From contig JBPYFJ010000088.1 of NCBI GenBank assembly GCA_051985675.1, forward strand, positions 1-64,000: a stretch of DNA of 64,000 bases, written 5' to 3'. The notes beneath the pieces were generated by a model, which did not search any database, was not told the DNA's origin, and was given only the letters and a program-made list of their open reading frames with translations. The number at the start of each line of letters is the position of its first letter. Position 1 is the stretch's first letter. Positions 35,807-44,735 of this stretch are shown in pieces. The position numbers and the translations under genes were made by a program. The DNA comes from JAFAXD01 sp051985675. GTDB lineage: Bacteria; Pseudomonadota; Alphaproteobacteria; Rhizobiales; Xanthobacteraceae.

Positions 35807-36325
35807 ATGGTCTCGTCCTATCTCTATGGACCGCTCACGCGGCTCGGCCTCTTCGTCGCGGTTCTGGTCGCGCTTGCCGATCAGGCCTTGAAACTCTGGC
35901 TGGTGTTCGTGTTCGAGCTCGGTCGGCGCGGCCGGGTTGCGCTTGGCCCCTTTGTCGACCTGGTGCTGAGCTTCAACACCGGCATCAGCTATGGCCTGTT
36001 TCGCGAGCAGGGGATGCTCGCGCAGAATATCCTGCTCGCCGTCAAGGTCGTCGCGGTCGCGCTGCTGTGGGTTTGGCTGGCGCGCGCGAGCTCGCGCCTC
36101 TCCGCGGTGTCGCTCGGGCTGATCATCGGCGGCGCCATCGGCAATGCGATCGACCGGGTGACCTTCGGCGCGGTGGCGGATTTTGTGCTCGTGCACATCA
36201 CCACCCCGACCTGGCGGTTCGACTGGTATGTCTTCAATCTGGCCGACGCGGCGATCGTGGCCGGCGTCATCGGGCTCCTGTGCGACTCGTTGGCCGGCAC
36301 TCGGGATGCCGCAAAAGCGCCCTGA
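35807..36325 (+). CDS. lspA: Lipoprotein signal peptidase (signal peptidase II)
   Basis: A 172-residue inner-membrane aspartic protease that removes signal peptides from prolipoproteins. The catalytic aspartates lie in GNAIDRV (Asp116) and VFNLADAAI (Asp147). Four membrane helices are predicted. The family FNxGxxFG loop reads FNTGISYG. The start follows the ileS stop codon with no gap. ileS-lspA is a widespread gene pair, which adds certainty. The putative lipoprotein at 14245-14727 is one likely substrate in this window. Confidence 0.96.
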   Translation: MVSSYLYGPLTRLGLFVAVLVALADQALKLWLVFVFELGRRGRVALGPFVDLVLSFNTGISYGLFREQGMLAQNILLAVKVVAVALLWVWLARASSRLSAVSLGLIIGGAIGNAIDRVTFGAVADFVLVHITTPTWRFDWYVFNLADAAIVAGVIGLLCDSLAGTRDAAKAP

Positions 36326-36427
36326 TTTTTCGAGATTGTGATGTGGGGTCAGGGGGTTCTGTCTAGTTTGCACAAGCTGACGACCAAGGGCCTGTAAGGA
36401 TTTGCGAATCCGGCTGGGCGTGGGGGT

Positions 36428-37150
36428 ATGGGGATGCCTGCGACGATAGTGAAACGGTTGGGATGGCGCGCGCTCTTGGCGTGCATGTTTGCCACGGCAT
36501 TGATCGCGATCATCGGCACGCCACCGGCGCGCGCGGGGGATGATCAGACCCAAAACGCCGAAGAAGAGGACGGTGATTTCATCGATCACGCCTTCCGCGG
36601 GGTTTTGGAGGGGATCGGCCTCAAGCGAACGGCCCCGCCGGCCATCAATTATCACGAGCGCTCGCCGTTGGTGGTGCCGCCCACCCGTGATCTGCCGCCG
36701 CCGCAGAAAGTCACGCGCGCTGCGCCCGACCCGGCTTGGCCGCAGGACAAGGACATGGCCCCGCAGCGCAAGGTCGCCAAGAAGGCGGTCAAGCAGGGAA
36801 CCGAGGCTGAGGAAGAGGACATGCGCGCGCTGCGTCCGGACGAGCTCGGCGGTCGCAAACCGACCGGCAAGCGCACGGCTACGGCCGACGGCGGCCCGGC
36901 GCCCGATACGACCGGCCAGCAGCTCACCCCGGGCCAATTGGGCTTCCAGGGCATTAATAACCTCGGCAAGCTGTTTGACCGGACGCCCGAAGAAGTGCCG
37001 TTCAAGGAGGAGCCGGAGCGCAGCGCGCTGACCGATCCGCCGACGGGACTGCGCACGCCGTCGCCAAAATACTCGTATGGGACCAAAAACCGGATGGACC
37101 CGGAAAAGAATGGCCCATTGGACCGCGGCGCGATGGGCTCGAACCAGTAG
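36428..37150 (+). CDS. Exported hypothetical protein, Pro/charge-rich
   Basis: A 240-residue protein with a Sec signal (hydrophobic 14-31, cleavage near ARAGD). The mature part starts acidic (DDQTQNAEEEDGDFIDHAF), then is Pro-rich and highly charged with low complexity, and probably disordered. A short recognisable segment is LGFQGINNLGKLF. There is no known catalytic motif. It lies between lspA and the M16 peptidase pair, a position I recall as conserved in related genomes. Envelope function is plausible but not shown. A second in-frame ATG lies six bases later. Confidence 0.65.
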   Translation: MGMPATIVKRLGWRALLACMFATALIAIIGTPPARAGDDQTQNAEEEDGDFIDHAFRGVLEGIGLKRTAPPAINYHERSPLVVPPTRDLPPPQKVTRAAPDPAWPQDKDMAPQRKVAKKAVKQGTEAEEEDMRALRPDELGGRKPTGKRTATADGGPAPDTTGQQLTPGQLGFQGINNLGKLFDRTPEEVPFKEEPERSALTDPPTGLRTPSPKYSYGTKNRMDPEKNGPLDRGAMGSNQ

Positions 37151-37255
37151 TTTTCCGATCGGTAACTTGCGCCGGTTGCCGGCAACCCCTAACAGGGGGC
37201 GACACACCTGACGGGTTGAGCGAGGAAGCGCCGATGTTCCGGCGCGGGGACATCC

Positions 37256-38680
37256 ATGATGAAGCCTGAGCTTCGGCGGCCGCTGACTGCAACGCTACGC
37301 TCCCTTGCGACCCTGCGCCATGTCGTCACGCTCGTTTTCGCCATCGGGCTCGCGCTCGTGCTCGCCGGCACATCCCTGCGAGCGGCTTCGCAAGAGGACG
37401 TCGACGTCACCCATTTCGTGCTCGGCAATGGGCTCGAGGTTGTTGTCATCCCCGATCACCGCGTTCCGGTCGTGACCCAAATGGTCTGGTACCGGGTCGG
37501 CTCCGCCGACGAGCCGGCGGGCAAATCCGGAATCGCCCACTTTCTCGAGCACCTGATGTTCAAGGGCACCGAAAAGAATCCCGCCGGCAAGTTTTCTCAG
37601 GTGCTTGCCACCATCGGTGGACAGGAAAACGCGTTCACCACGGCGGACTACACCGGTTACTACCAGCGCGTGGCGCGCGAATATCTGCCGTTGGTGATGG
37701 AGTTCGAGGCCGACCGCATGACCGGTCTGGTGCTCACCGACGCCAACGTCCTGCCCGAGCTCGACGTTGTGCTCGAGGAGTACAACATGCGCGTCGCCAA
37801 CAGCCCGGACGCGCGACTGCGCGAGCAGGTCGAAGCGGCGCTGTTCCTCAATCACCCTTACGGCCGGCCGGTGATCGGCTGGCATCACGAAATCAAGAAG
37901 CTCAATCGCGAAGACGCGCTTGCGTTCTATCGGCACTACTACACGCCGAACAACGCGATCGTCGTGATCGCCGGCGACGTGACTGCGGCCGAGGTGAAGG
38001 CGCTGGCCGAGAAGACCTACGGCAAGGTCGCCCGCCGGTCGGAGATCGGGCCGCGCAAGCGCCCGCAGGAGCCTGAACACACCGCAGCCCGCCAGGTGAC
38101 GGTCGCCGATCCGCGCGCGACCCCGAGCCTGCAGCGCGCCTATCTGGCGCCGTCCGACTCCACCGCCAAGCCGGGCGAGGCCGAAGCGCTGGAAGTGCTC
38201 GCCCATATTCTGGGCGGCGGCTCGAACAGCCGGCTCCAGCGCGCACTGGTCGAGGATCGCGGCCTCGCCAACAGCGCCGGCGCGACTTATTCGGGCACCT
38301 CGGTCGACCAGACCGTATTCAGCGTGTACGCGACCCCGCGCCCGCACGTGAGCCTGGCCGAGCTGGAGACCGCGATGGACGCTGTGATCGATGAAGTCGC
38401 CATCAACGGAATCACCCCGGAAGAATTGACGCGCGCTAAGACCCGGATGATCGCCGACGCGGTCTATGCCAAGGATAATCAAGCAACGCTGGCGCGCTGG
38501 TATGGCGGGGCGCTTGCGACCGGTTCGACCGTCGAGGACGTGAAGTCCTGGACCGAGCAGGTCCGCGCCGTTACGGCCGATAGCGTGCGCGCGGCCGCCA
38601 AGACCTGGCTCGACAAGCACCACTCGGTGACCGGTTATCTGATCAAGGAGTGGCCCAAGCCCGAGGAGAAGAAATCTTGA
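37256..38680 (+). CDS. M16 family zinc peptidase, catalytic member
   Basis: A 474-residue pitrilysin-family peptidase, exported through an N-terminal signal (hydrophobic 23-38, cleavage near LRAAS). The inverted zinc motif HFLEH is at residues 95-99 and the distal glutamate lies in the EEYNMR segment (near residue 175), the normal spacing. The C-terminal half is the non-catalytic repeat of the M16 clam-shell. The next gene encodes a second M16 protein lacking the zinc motif. The two are expected to form a heterodimer in which this chain cuts peptides in the periplasm. The stop codon overlaps the next start. Confidence 0.9.
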   Translation: MMKPELRRPLTATLRSLATLRHVVTLVFAIGLALVLAGTSLRAASQEDVDVTHFVLGNGLEVVVIPDHRVPVVTQMVWYRVGSADEPAGKSGIAHFLEHLMFKGTEKNPAGKFSQVLATIGGQENAFTTADYTGYYQRVAREYLPLVMEFEADRMTGLVLTDANVLPELDVVLEEYNMRVANSPDARLREQVEAALFLNHPYGRPVIGWHHEIKKLNREDALAFYRHYYTPNNAIVVIAGDVTAAEVKALAEKTYGKVARRSEIGPRKRPQEPEHTAARQVTVADPRATPSLQRAYLAPSDSTAKPGEAEALEVLAHILGGGSNSRLQRALVEDRGLANSAGATYSGTSVDQTVFSVYATPRPHVSLAELETAMDAVIDEVAINGITPEELTRAKTRMIADAVYAKDNQATLARWYGGALATGSTVEDVKSWTEQVRAVTADSVRAAAKTWLDKHHSVTGYLIKEWPKPEEKKS

Positions 38681-40026
38681 TCGCTTGGCGTACGTGCAGC
38701 TTGCGGATCGCAACCCTATCGGCCCTCGCTGTCGCGCTGGTGGCGCCGGCGAGCGCGGCGACGGATGTCGAGCGCGTGGTCAGTCCGCTCGGCATCGAGG
38801 CATGGCTGGTTCATTCGCCGACGGCGCCGCTGATCGCCATCGATTTTGCGTTCCGTGGCGGCTCGAGCCAGGACCCGGCCGACAAGCCGGGCGTCGCGGC
38901 GCTGGTGGCGGGGCTGATCGACGAGGGCGCCGGCAATCTCGACGCGCGCGCTTTTCACGAGCAGCTCGAATCGAACGCGATCAGTCTGAGTTTCACGGCG
39001 ACCCGCGACCAGTTCAACGGTTCGCTGCGCACGCTGCTCGACCAGCAGGACAAGGCATTCGAGCTGACCAATCTGTCGCTCACCGCGCCCCGCTTCGACC
39101 CCGAAGCGGTCGAGCGCATCCGCGCCAACCTGTTGTCGGATTTGCGCCGCGCCACCACCAATCCGAGCCAGATCGCGAGCCGCAACTGGTGGGCCACGGC
39201 GTTCCACGGCCACCCTTACCAATGGCCGGTGAACGGGACGGTCGAATCGGTTACGACCGTCACCGCTGCTGATCTCAACAACTACGTGCGGCGCGTGTTC
39301 GCGCGCAACAACCTCAAGATCGGGATCGTCGGCAACGTCGATGCCGCGACCGCGGGCGCGATCGTCGACCGCATCTTCGGATCACTGCCGGCAAAGGCGG
39401 ATCTTGTGCCGGTTGCATCCGCCAACCCGCAGGGACTCGGCCGCAAGATCATGGTCGACCTCGACGTTCCTCAGTCCGTGGTGATGATCGGCGGCGAAGG
39501 CATTGCCCTGAAAGACCCGGATTTCATGCCCGCCTACGTCGTCAACGAGATCCTGGGCGGCGGCTCGTTCGCGTCGCGGCTCTATCGTGAGGTGCGGGAA
39601 GTCCGCGGGCTCGCCTATTCGGTCTATTCGACCCTGATTCCGCTCGATCACGCCGCGCTGTTCATGAGCGGAACCGCGACCCGCGGCGATCGCGCCGGCC
39701 AAACCCTCGAGGTCGTCGAGCACGAAATTCATCGTCTGGCGGAGACCGGCCCGACCGTGGAGGAGCTCGCGCGCGCCAAGTCGTACCTCAAGGGCGCCTA
39801 CGCGCTGCGCTTCGACACCTCGTCCAAGATCGCGAGCCAGCTGGTGCAGATTCAGATGGACGACCTTGGCATCGACTACATCAAGCGGCGTAACAGCCTG
39901 GTCGAAGCGGTGACGCTCGCCGACGTCAAGCGGGTTGCCAAGCGCCTGCTCGACGGCGGGCTGCTTGTCACCGTCGTGGGGCGGCCCGCCGTGACCACGG
40001 CGAACACCGCCGCCAAGGGCGGTTGA
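38677..40026 (+). CDS. M16 family protein, non-catalytic partner
   Basis: A 449-residue M16-fold protein with a Sec signal (cleavage near ASAAT). The place of the HxxEH motif reads VAALVAGLIDEG, so zinc cannot be bound and the chain is inactive on its own. The C-terminal R/Y segment found in the substrate-binding half is present (REVREVRGLAYSVYS), as in partner chains such as mitochondrial MPP-alpha. The start is a TTG at 38677 that overlaps the upstream TGA, with GAGGAG eight bases before it. Overlap implies coupled, equimolar synthesis with the catalytic chain. Confidence 0.9.
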   Translation: MIAWRTCSLRIATLSALAVALVAPASAATDVERVVSPLGIEAWLVHSPTAPLIAIDFAFRGGSSQDPADKPGVAALVAGLIDEGAGNLDARAFHEQLESNAISLSFTATRDQFNGSLRTLLDQQDKAFELTNLSLTAPRFDPEAVERIRANLLSDLRRATTNPSQIASRNWWATAFHGHPYQWPVNGTVESVTTVTAADLNNYVRRVFARNNLKIGIVGNVDAATAGAIVDRIFGSLPAKADLVPVASANPQGLGRKIMVDLDVPQSVVMIGGEGIALKDPDFMPAYVVNEILGGGSFASRLYREVREVRGLAYSVYSTLIPLDHAALFMSGTATRGDRAGQTLEVVEHEIHRLAETGPTVEELARAKSYLKGAYALRFDTSSKIASQLVQIQMDDLGIDYIKRRNSLVEAVTLADVKRVAKRLLDGGLLVTVVGRPAVTTANTAAKGG

Positions 40027-40139
40027 TCAGGTTTTCTCTCGCGCGTTTTCCCTAAACGGCGAAGCGGTATGTGACCGCGCGCTGATACTGCTATTGTTGA
40101 ACCCGAAGCAGCGCTGCCGCGACTTCGTGTTCAATCAAG

Positions 40140-40562
40140 ATGATCCGCATCACCGAGCATATTGCGATCGACGAGTCGGAGCTCAGCGAGACGTTCGTGC
40201 GCGCCTCCGGCCCGGGCGGCCAGAACGTCAACAAGCTCGCGACCGCCGTGCAGTTGCGCTTCGATGTGCGCAACTCCCCGGCGCTTCCCGCGGATGTGCG
40301 CGCGCGGCTTGCGACGCTGGCCGGCCGCCGGCTCACGCAGGACGGCGTGCTCGTGATCATCGCCCAGCGGCATCGCACCCAGGAGCGCAACCGCGAAGAC
40401 GCGCGTGCGCGCCTGATCGAGCTCATTCGCCAGGCGGCGGTCGTGCCCAAGCGGCGCCGCCCGACCAGACCGACGGCCGCCTCGCATGAGCGGCGGATCG
40501 AGCGGAAAAAGCGCAGAAGCGGCGTGAAGCGGCTGCGTGGCATCAAGCCGGCGTTGGATTGA
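40140..40562 (+). CDS. arfB: Alternative ribosome-rescue factor ArfB
   Basis: A 140-residue peptidyl-tRNA hydrolase that frees ribosomes stalled on non-stop mRNAs. The catalytic GGQ lies at residues 26-28 (SGPGGQNVNK). The basic C-terminal tail that enters the empty mRNA channel is present (SHERRIERKKRRSGVKRLRG). The protein has one release-factor-like domain only and the family length (about 140), which separates it from RF1 and RF2. Confidence 0.94.
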   Translation: MIRITEHIAIDESELSETFVRASGPGGQNVNKLATAVQLRFDVRNSPALPADVRARLATLAGRRLTQDGVLVIIAQRHRTQERNREDARARLIELIRQAAVVPKRRRPTRPTAASHERRIERKKRRSGVKRLRGIKPALD

Positions 40563-40821
40563 GACGCCCGCGTTCAAGCTGATTGCTTTCTGAGCAATCC
40601 GGGTCGGGAATGACGGGTGCCGATGATCGCGCAACGCCGGCGCGCAATTGCGCAACAGGCCTGTCGCACCCACGTGATTGACTCAATCGAGGCGGCGGCG
40701 AACTGTCGGCGCCTCGAGTGCGTTGTCGTGCGAATTGCCGTCAGGAAAGGGCGACTTCCACACATCGATACCGCGCCCCAGGCGAGGCAAATGCCGCTCA
40801 AACAAAAGGATTAAAGCACCC

Positions 40822-41364
40822 ATGGCTCAACAATCCGCGGTGGCGCCCAAGGCGCGTGAGAGATTTCCGGCGCCGGCCAGGATGACGGTTTCGCTTAAGG
40901 TCAACGGCGTCGAGCGCAAGCTGACGATTGCGCCGTGGACGACGCTGCTCGATGCGCTGCGACTCAATCTCGACCTGACCGGGACCAAGAAGGGCTGCGA
41001 TCACGGCCAGTGCGGCGCCTGCACGGTGCTCCTCGACGGCCGCCGCGTCTATTCGTGTCTCACCTTGGCGGTCATGAAGGACGGCGCGCAGGTCACGACG
41101 ATCGAGGGGCTGGCGCAAGGCGATGCGCTGCATCCGCTGCAGCAGGCCTTCGTCGATCACGACGCCTTCCAGTGCGGCTATTGCACCCCGGGCCAGATCT
41201 GCGCGGCGGTCGGGCTGATCGCCGAGGGCCACGCGCGCACGGCCGATGAGATCCGCGAGCTGATGAGCGGCAATATCTGCCGGTGCGGGGCCTATCCCAA
41301 CATCGTGGCGGCGATCGAACAGGTGATGCGCGGCGGCGCCAAGAACGGGGAGGCGGGACGATGA
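40822..41364 (+). CDS. Molybdenum hydroxylase small subunit, two [2Fe-2S] clusters
   Basis: A 180-residue iron-sulfur subunit of a xanthine-oxidase-family enzyme. The plant-type cluster ligands are GCDHGQCGACTV with a distal YSCL. The second cluster uses CGYCTPGQ and CRCGAYPN. It passes electrons from the molybdenum site to the FAD subunit. The arrangement and sequence resemble E. coli YagT/PaoA, but the Tat signal of PaoA is missing: the N-terminus is a short MAQQSAVAPKARERF. So this enzyme probably stays in the cytoplasm. ATG 40822 is chosen at the family boundary. It overlaps the next gene by four bases. Confidence 0.9.
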   Translation: MAQQSAVAPKARERFPAPARMTVSLKVNGVERKLTIAPWTTLLDALRLNLDLTGTKKGCDHGQCGACTVLLDGRRVYSCLTLAVMKDGAQVTTIEGLAQGDALHPLQQAFVDHDAFQCGYCTPGQICAAVGLIAEGHARTADEIRELMSGNICRCGAYPNIVAAIEQVMRGGAKNGEAGR

Positions 41365-42377
41365 ACAATTTCGACTTTGCGCGCGTCACGAGCGTCGCCG
41401 ACGCCGTGCGCATGATCGCGGCGGATCCGGGCGCAAAGTTCATCGCGGGCGGCACCAACCTGGTCGACCTGATGAAGGAAAACGTCGCGCGCCCCTCGCG
41501 ACTGATCGACATCACCCGACTGCCGCTCAAACAGGTGGAGGAAACCCAGTACGGCGGCCTGCGCATCGGGGCGCTCGTCCCCAACAGCGATCTCGCCTAT
41601 CACCCGCAGATTGCCGCGCGCTATCCGCTGCTCGCGAGCGCGATCCTGGCCGGCGCCTCGCAGCAGCTGCGCAACATGGCCTCGACCGGGGGCAATCTCC
41701 TGCAGCGCACGCGCTGCTTCTACTTCTACGACACGACCACGCCCTGTAATAAGCGCGAGCCGGGCAGCGGCTGTTCAGCGATCGAAGGCCTCAACCGCGG
41801 ACACGCGATCCTCGGCACCAGCCCGCATTGCATCGCGGTGCACCCCTCCGACATGTGCGTGGCGCTCGCCGCGCTCGAGGCACGCGTGCTTGCGACCGGA
41901 ACCACCGGCGAACGCAGCATCGGGTTTGCGGATTTCCACCGCCTGCCTGGCGATACGCCGCAGATCGACACCAACCTGCGCGCCGACGAGATCATCACGG
42001 CGATCGAGCTGCCGGCGAAGGGCTTTGCCGGCCACTACAGCTATCTGAAGATCCGCGATCGCCTGTCGTATGCGTTCGCGCTGGTCTCGATCGCGGCCGC
42101 GCTCGACATCGATCGCGGGGTGATCCGCGAGGCGCGTCTCGCGCTCGGCGGCGTCGCGCACAAGCCGTGGCGCGACCGCGACGCGGAAGCGCTGCTCATC
42201 GGCGCTCCGCCCACGCGCGAAAGTTTCGGCCGCGCCGCCGACGCGCTGTTGCAGGACGCGCGTGGCGCCGGTCACAACGACTTCAAGATCGAGCTGGCGC
42301 GGCGCAGCATCGTGCGCACGCTGACGCAGGCCGCGAGCGGCACGCCGCAGTCGCAGTCCGACAAGCGTGTTGTTTGA
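41361..42377 (+). CDS. Molybdenum hydroxylase FAD subunit, with an extra cysteine cluster (PaoB-like)
   Basis: A 338-residue FAD-binding subunit (CoxM/YagS family). The flavin loop is FIAGGTNLVDLM (27-38) and the second site is ASTGGNLLQRTRC. Five cysteines follow (C119, C129, C138, C157, C166), several in YDTTTPCNKREPGSGCSA, the segment that holds an additional [4Fe-4S] cluster in PaoB-type enzymes. This is not present in plain xanthine dehydrogenase subunits. It supports an assignment to the aldehyde-oxidoreductase branch. It is encoded in one overlapping block with the small subunit. Confidence 0.9.
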   Translation: MNNFDFARVTSVADAVRMIAADPGAKFIAGGTNLVDLMKENVARPSRLIDITRLPLKQVEETQYGGLRIGALVPNSDLAYHPQIAARYPLLASAILAGASQQLRNMASTGGNLLQRTRCFYFYDTTTPCNKREPGSGCSAIEGLNRGHAILGTSPHCIAVHPSDMCVALAALEARVLATGTTGERSIGFADFHRLPGDTPQIDTNLRADEIITAIELPAKGFAGHYSYLKIRDRLSYAFALVSIAAALDIDRGVIREARLALGGVAHKPWRDRDAEALLIGAPPTRESFGRAADALLQDARGAGHNDFKIELARRSIVRTLTQAASGTPQSQSDKRVV

Positions 42378-42388
42378 CGGAGGCCGCC

Positions 42389-44608
42389 ATGATCACGACC
42401 AGCAACCAGATCGGCAAGCCGGCCACCCGCGTCGACGGCCGCCTCAAGGTCACCGGCGCCGCCAAGTATGCCGGCGAATTCAACGTGCCGAATCTCGCGC
42501 ACGGCGTCGTTGTCACCGCTTCGATCGCCAAGGGGCGGATCAAGCACATCAATGCCGAAGAGGCGCTCGCGGTTGCGGGCGTACTTGCGGTGTTGACGCA
42601 CGAGAATCGCGGAAAGCTCGCGTCATCCGACGACAAATACAAGGACGAGGTTGCACCCGATGGCTCGCCATTCCGTCCGCTCTACGACGATGAGGTTCGC
42701 TTCAACGGCCAGCCGATTGCGCTTATCGTCGCCGAGGAGTTCGAGATTGCGCGCTTTGCGGCGTCGCTGATCCGTGTCGACTACGAGCAGAAAACGCACG
42801 TCACCGATTTCGAGACGCAACGGCAGCGCACGGCGGGCGGGAAGCGCCCCAAGCCCACCCACACGCGCGGCAAGGCCGCGCGCGCGTTCGAGGAGGCCGC
42901 AGTGCGCGTCGAGGCCGCCTATAGCATGCCGGTCGAGCACCACAATCCGATGGAGCCCTATGCGGCGACCGCGGTGTGGGAAGCAGACGACCGGATCACG
43001 GTCTACGACAAGACCCAGGGGCCGCTGAACTGCCGCAACTACGTCGCCAACGTGTTCGGGATGAAGCCCGACAAGGTGCGCGTGCTCTCGCCGTTTGTCG
43101 GCGGCGGCTTCGGGTCGGGCTTGCGCCCGAATTACGAGCTGCCGCTCGCCGTGCTGGCGGCGCGCGCGCTCAAGCGTTCGGTGCGGGTCACCCTCACGCG
43201 CCAGCAGATGTTCACGATCGGCTATCGGGCCGCGAACGTGCAGGAGCTCAAGCTCGGCGCCGATCGCAGCGGCAGCCTTGCCTCGTTCCGGCATGACGCC
43301 GCTTCGATGACCTCCCAGTTCGAGGATTTCCAGCGGTCGTTCGTGGCCTGGTCGAGCCAGCTTTATCGCTGCGCCAACAGCGAGCTTGGCCAGCGTTTGG
43401 TCAAGCTAGACGTGAACACGCCCTGCGACATGCGCGGCCCGGGCGGAACCGAGGGTATCTGGGCGATCGAATGCGCCATGGATGAGCTCGCCTACGCGGC
43501 GAACGTCGATCCGCTCGAGCTGCGGCTGACAAACTACTCGGACCGCGATCAGATCGCCGACAAGCCGTACAGCAGCAAGGAGCTGCGCGAATGCTATCGC
43601 CAAGCGGCGGAGAAGTTCGGCTGGTCGAAGCGCAGGCGTGAGCCGCGCTCGATGCGCGAGGGCCGTGAGCTCGTCGGATGGGGCATGGCGAGCGGGGTGT
43701 GGGAAGCCTGGCAACTGCCCGCGAGCGCGAGAGCCAGCCTGACCGCCAACGGCGCCGTCGAGATCGCGAGCGCGACCGCCGATATCGGGCCGGGCACCTA
43801 TACGATGATGGCCCAGCTCGGCGCCGAGATGCTGGGCGTGCCGCTTGAGGACGTGACGGCGAAGCTCGGCGATAGCGCGCTGCCGGACGCGCCCGTGGAA
43901 GGCGGATCGTTCACCGCCTCCTCGGTCGGCGCCGCCATTCACGACGCCTGCCGGGCGGTGCAGAAGGACCTGCTCGGGTTCGCGCGCAAGGTCAAAGGGT
44001 CGCCGCTGGCCGGCGCCAAGCTCGACGATGTCGTGTTCGCCGACGGCAAGATCCGGCACAGGCAGGACGCCGGCCGCGCCGTCTCGCTCGCCGACGCCAT
44101 GCGTGCCGGCAAGGCCGAGCGGATCGAGAAGGAGGCGAGCGCGACGCCCAAGATGGATGCTCGGTACGCGAACCTCGCGCACTCGGCGGTGTTCGCCGAG
44201 GTCAAGATCGACGAGGAGCTCGGGGTCATCCGGGTCACGCGCGTGGTCAGCGCGGTCGCGGCCGGGCGCATCATCAATCCCAAGCTCGCCGGCAGCCAGA
44301 TTCTGGGCGCCATCGTCGGCGGCATCGGCATGGCGCTGCACGAGGAAACGCTGACCGATCAGCGCTTCGGGCGGTTCATGACCCACAACCTCGCCGACTA
44401 TCATGTGCCGGTGAACGCCGACGTACACGCGATCGACGTGATCTTCGTCGAGGAGACCGACGACAAGATCAATCCGTTCGGCATCAAGGGCGTCGGCGAG
44501 ATCGGCATCGTCGGCACCGCGGCGGCGATCGCCAACGCGGTCTATCACGCGACCGGCAAGCGCGTGCGCGATCTGCCGATCACGCTCGACAAGCTGATGC
44601 TGGAGTGA
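42389..44608 (+). CDS. Molybdenum hydroxylase large (Mo-cofactor) subunit
   Basis: A 739-residue catalytic subunit (xanthine dehydrogenase/CoxL superfamily, YagR-like) that hydroxylates or oxidises a substrate at the molybdenum cofactor. Cofactor-binding segments are FVGGGFGSGLR and CDMRGPGGTEGIWAIE, and the catalytic glutamate lies in KGVGEIGIVG near the C-terminus. The likely substrates are aldehydes or heterocycles. GACGGAGG six bases before the ATG fixes the start. It is the third gene of the operon. No maturation (XdhC/CoxI-like) or cytosine-cofactor gene is adjacent, so those functions must be encoded elsewhere. Confidence 0.92.
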   Translation: MITTSNQIGKPATRVDGRLKVTGAAKYAGEFNVPNLAHGVVVTASIAKGRIKHINAEEALAVAGVLAVLTHENRGKLASSDDKYKDEVAPDGSPFRPLYDDEVRFNGQPIALIVAEEFEIARFAASLIRVDYEQKTHVTDFETQRQRTAGGKRPKPTHTRGKAARAFEEAAVRVEAAYSMPVEHHNPMEPYAATAVWEADDRITVYDKTQGPLNCRNYVANVFGMKPDKVRVLSPFVGGGFGSGLRPNYELPLAVLAARALKRSVRVTLTRQQMFTIGYRAANVQELKLGADRSGSLASFRHDAASMTSQFEDFQRSFVAWSSQLYRCANSELGQRLVKLDVNTPCDMRGPGGTEGIWAIECAMDELAYAANVDPLELRLTNYSDRDQIADKPYSSKELRECYRQAAEKFGWSKRRREPRSMREGRELVGWGMASGVWEAWQLPASARASLTANGAVEIASATADIGPGTYTMMAQLGAEMLGVPLEDVTAKLGDSALPDAPVEGGSFTASSVGAAIHDACRAVQKDLLGFARKVKGSPLAGAKLDDVVFADGKIRHRQDAGRAVSLADAMRAGKAERIEKEASATPKMDARYANLAHSAVFAEVKIDEELGVIRVTRVVSAVAAGRIINPKLAGSQILGAIVGGIGMALHEETLTDQRFGRFMTHNLADYHVPVNADVHAIDVIFVEETDDKINPFGIKGVGEIGIVGTAAAIANAVYHATGKRVRDLPITLDKLMLE

Positions 44609-44621
44609 CGGCGTGCGGACA

Positions 44622-44645
44622 CCTCTTCCCGCAAGCGGGGAGAGG
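44622..44645. repeat. Short dispersed palindrome, copy 1
   Basis: CCTCTTCCCGC and GCGGGGAGAGG pair over 11 positions (one G-T) with almost no loop. A second copy with the same arms and a related flank (AGTGCT) lies at 50463-50488. The sequence resembles palindromes common between rhizobial genes. It separates the molybdenum operon from mutL. Confidence 0.6.
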
Positions 44646-44735
44646 CAAGTGCTGTGCCGTGTGGGTAAGCTCCGAACCCCCTGCGAGTACGCTCAGGATT
44701 ATTGCTACACTGCGCCGGCCACCCCGAGTCGCCGC

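Noticed and set aside
34592..37207. An 871-codon open frame on the minus strand across ileS, lspA and the next gene
   Set aside because: It is antisense to three well-identified genes. High GC at third positions leaves few stop codons in the mirror frame. The product is Arg/His/Asp-rich with no family features.
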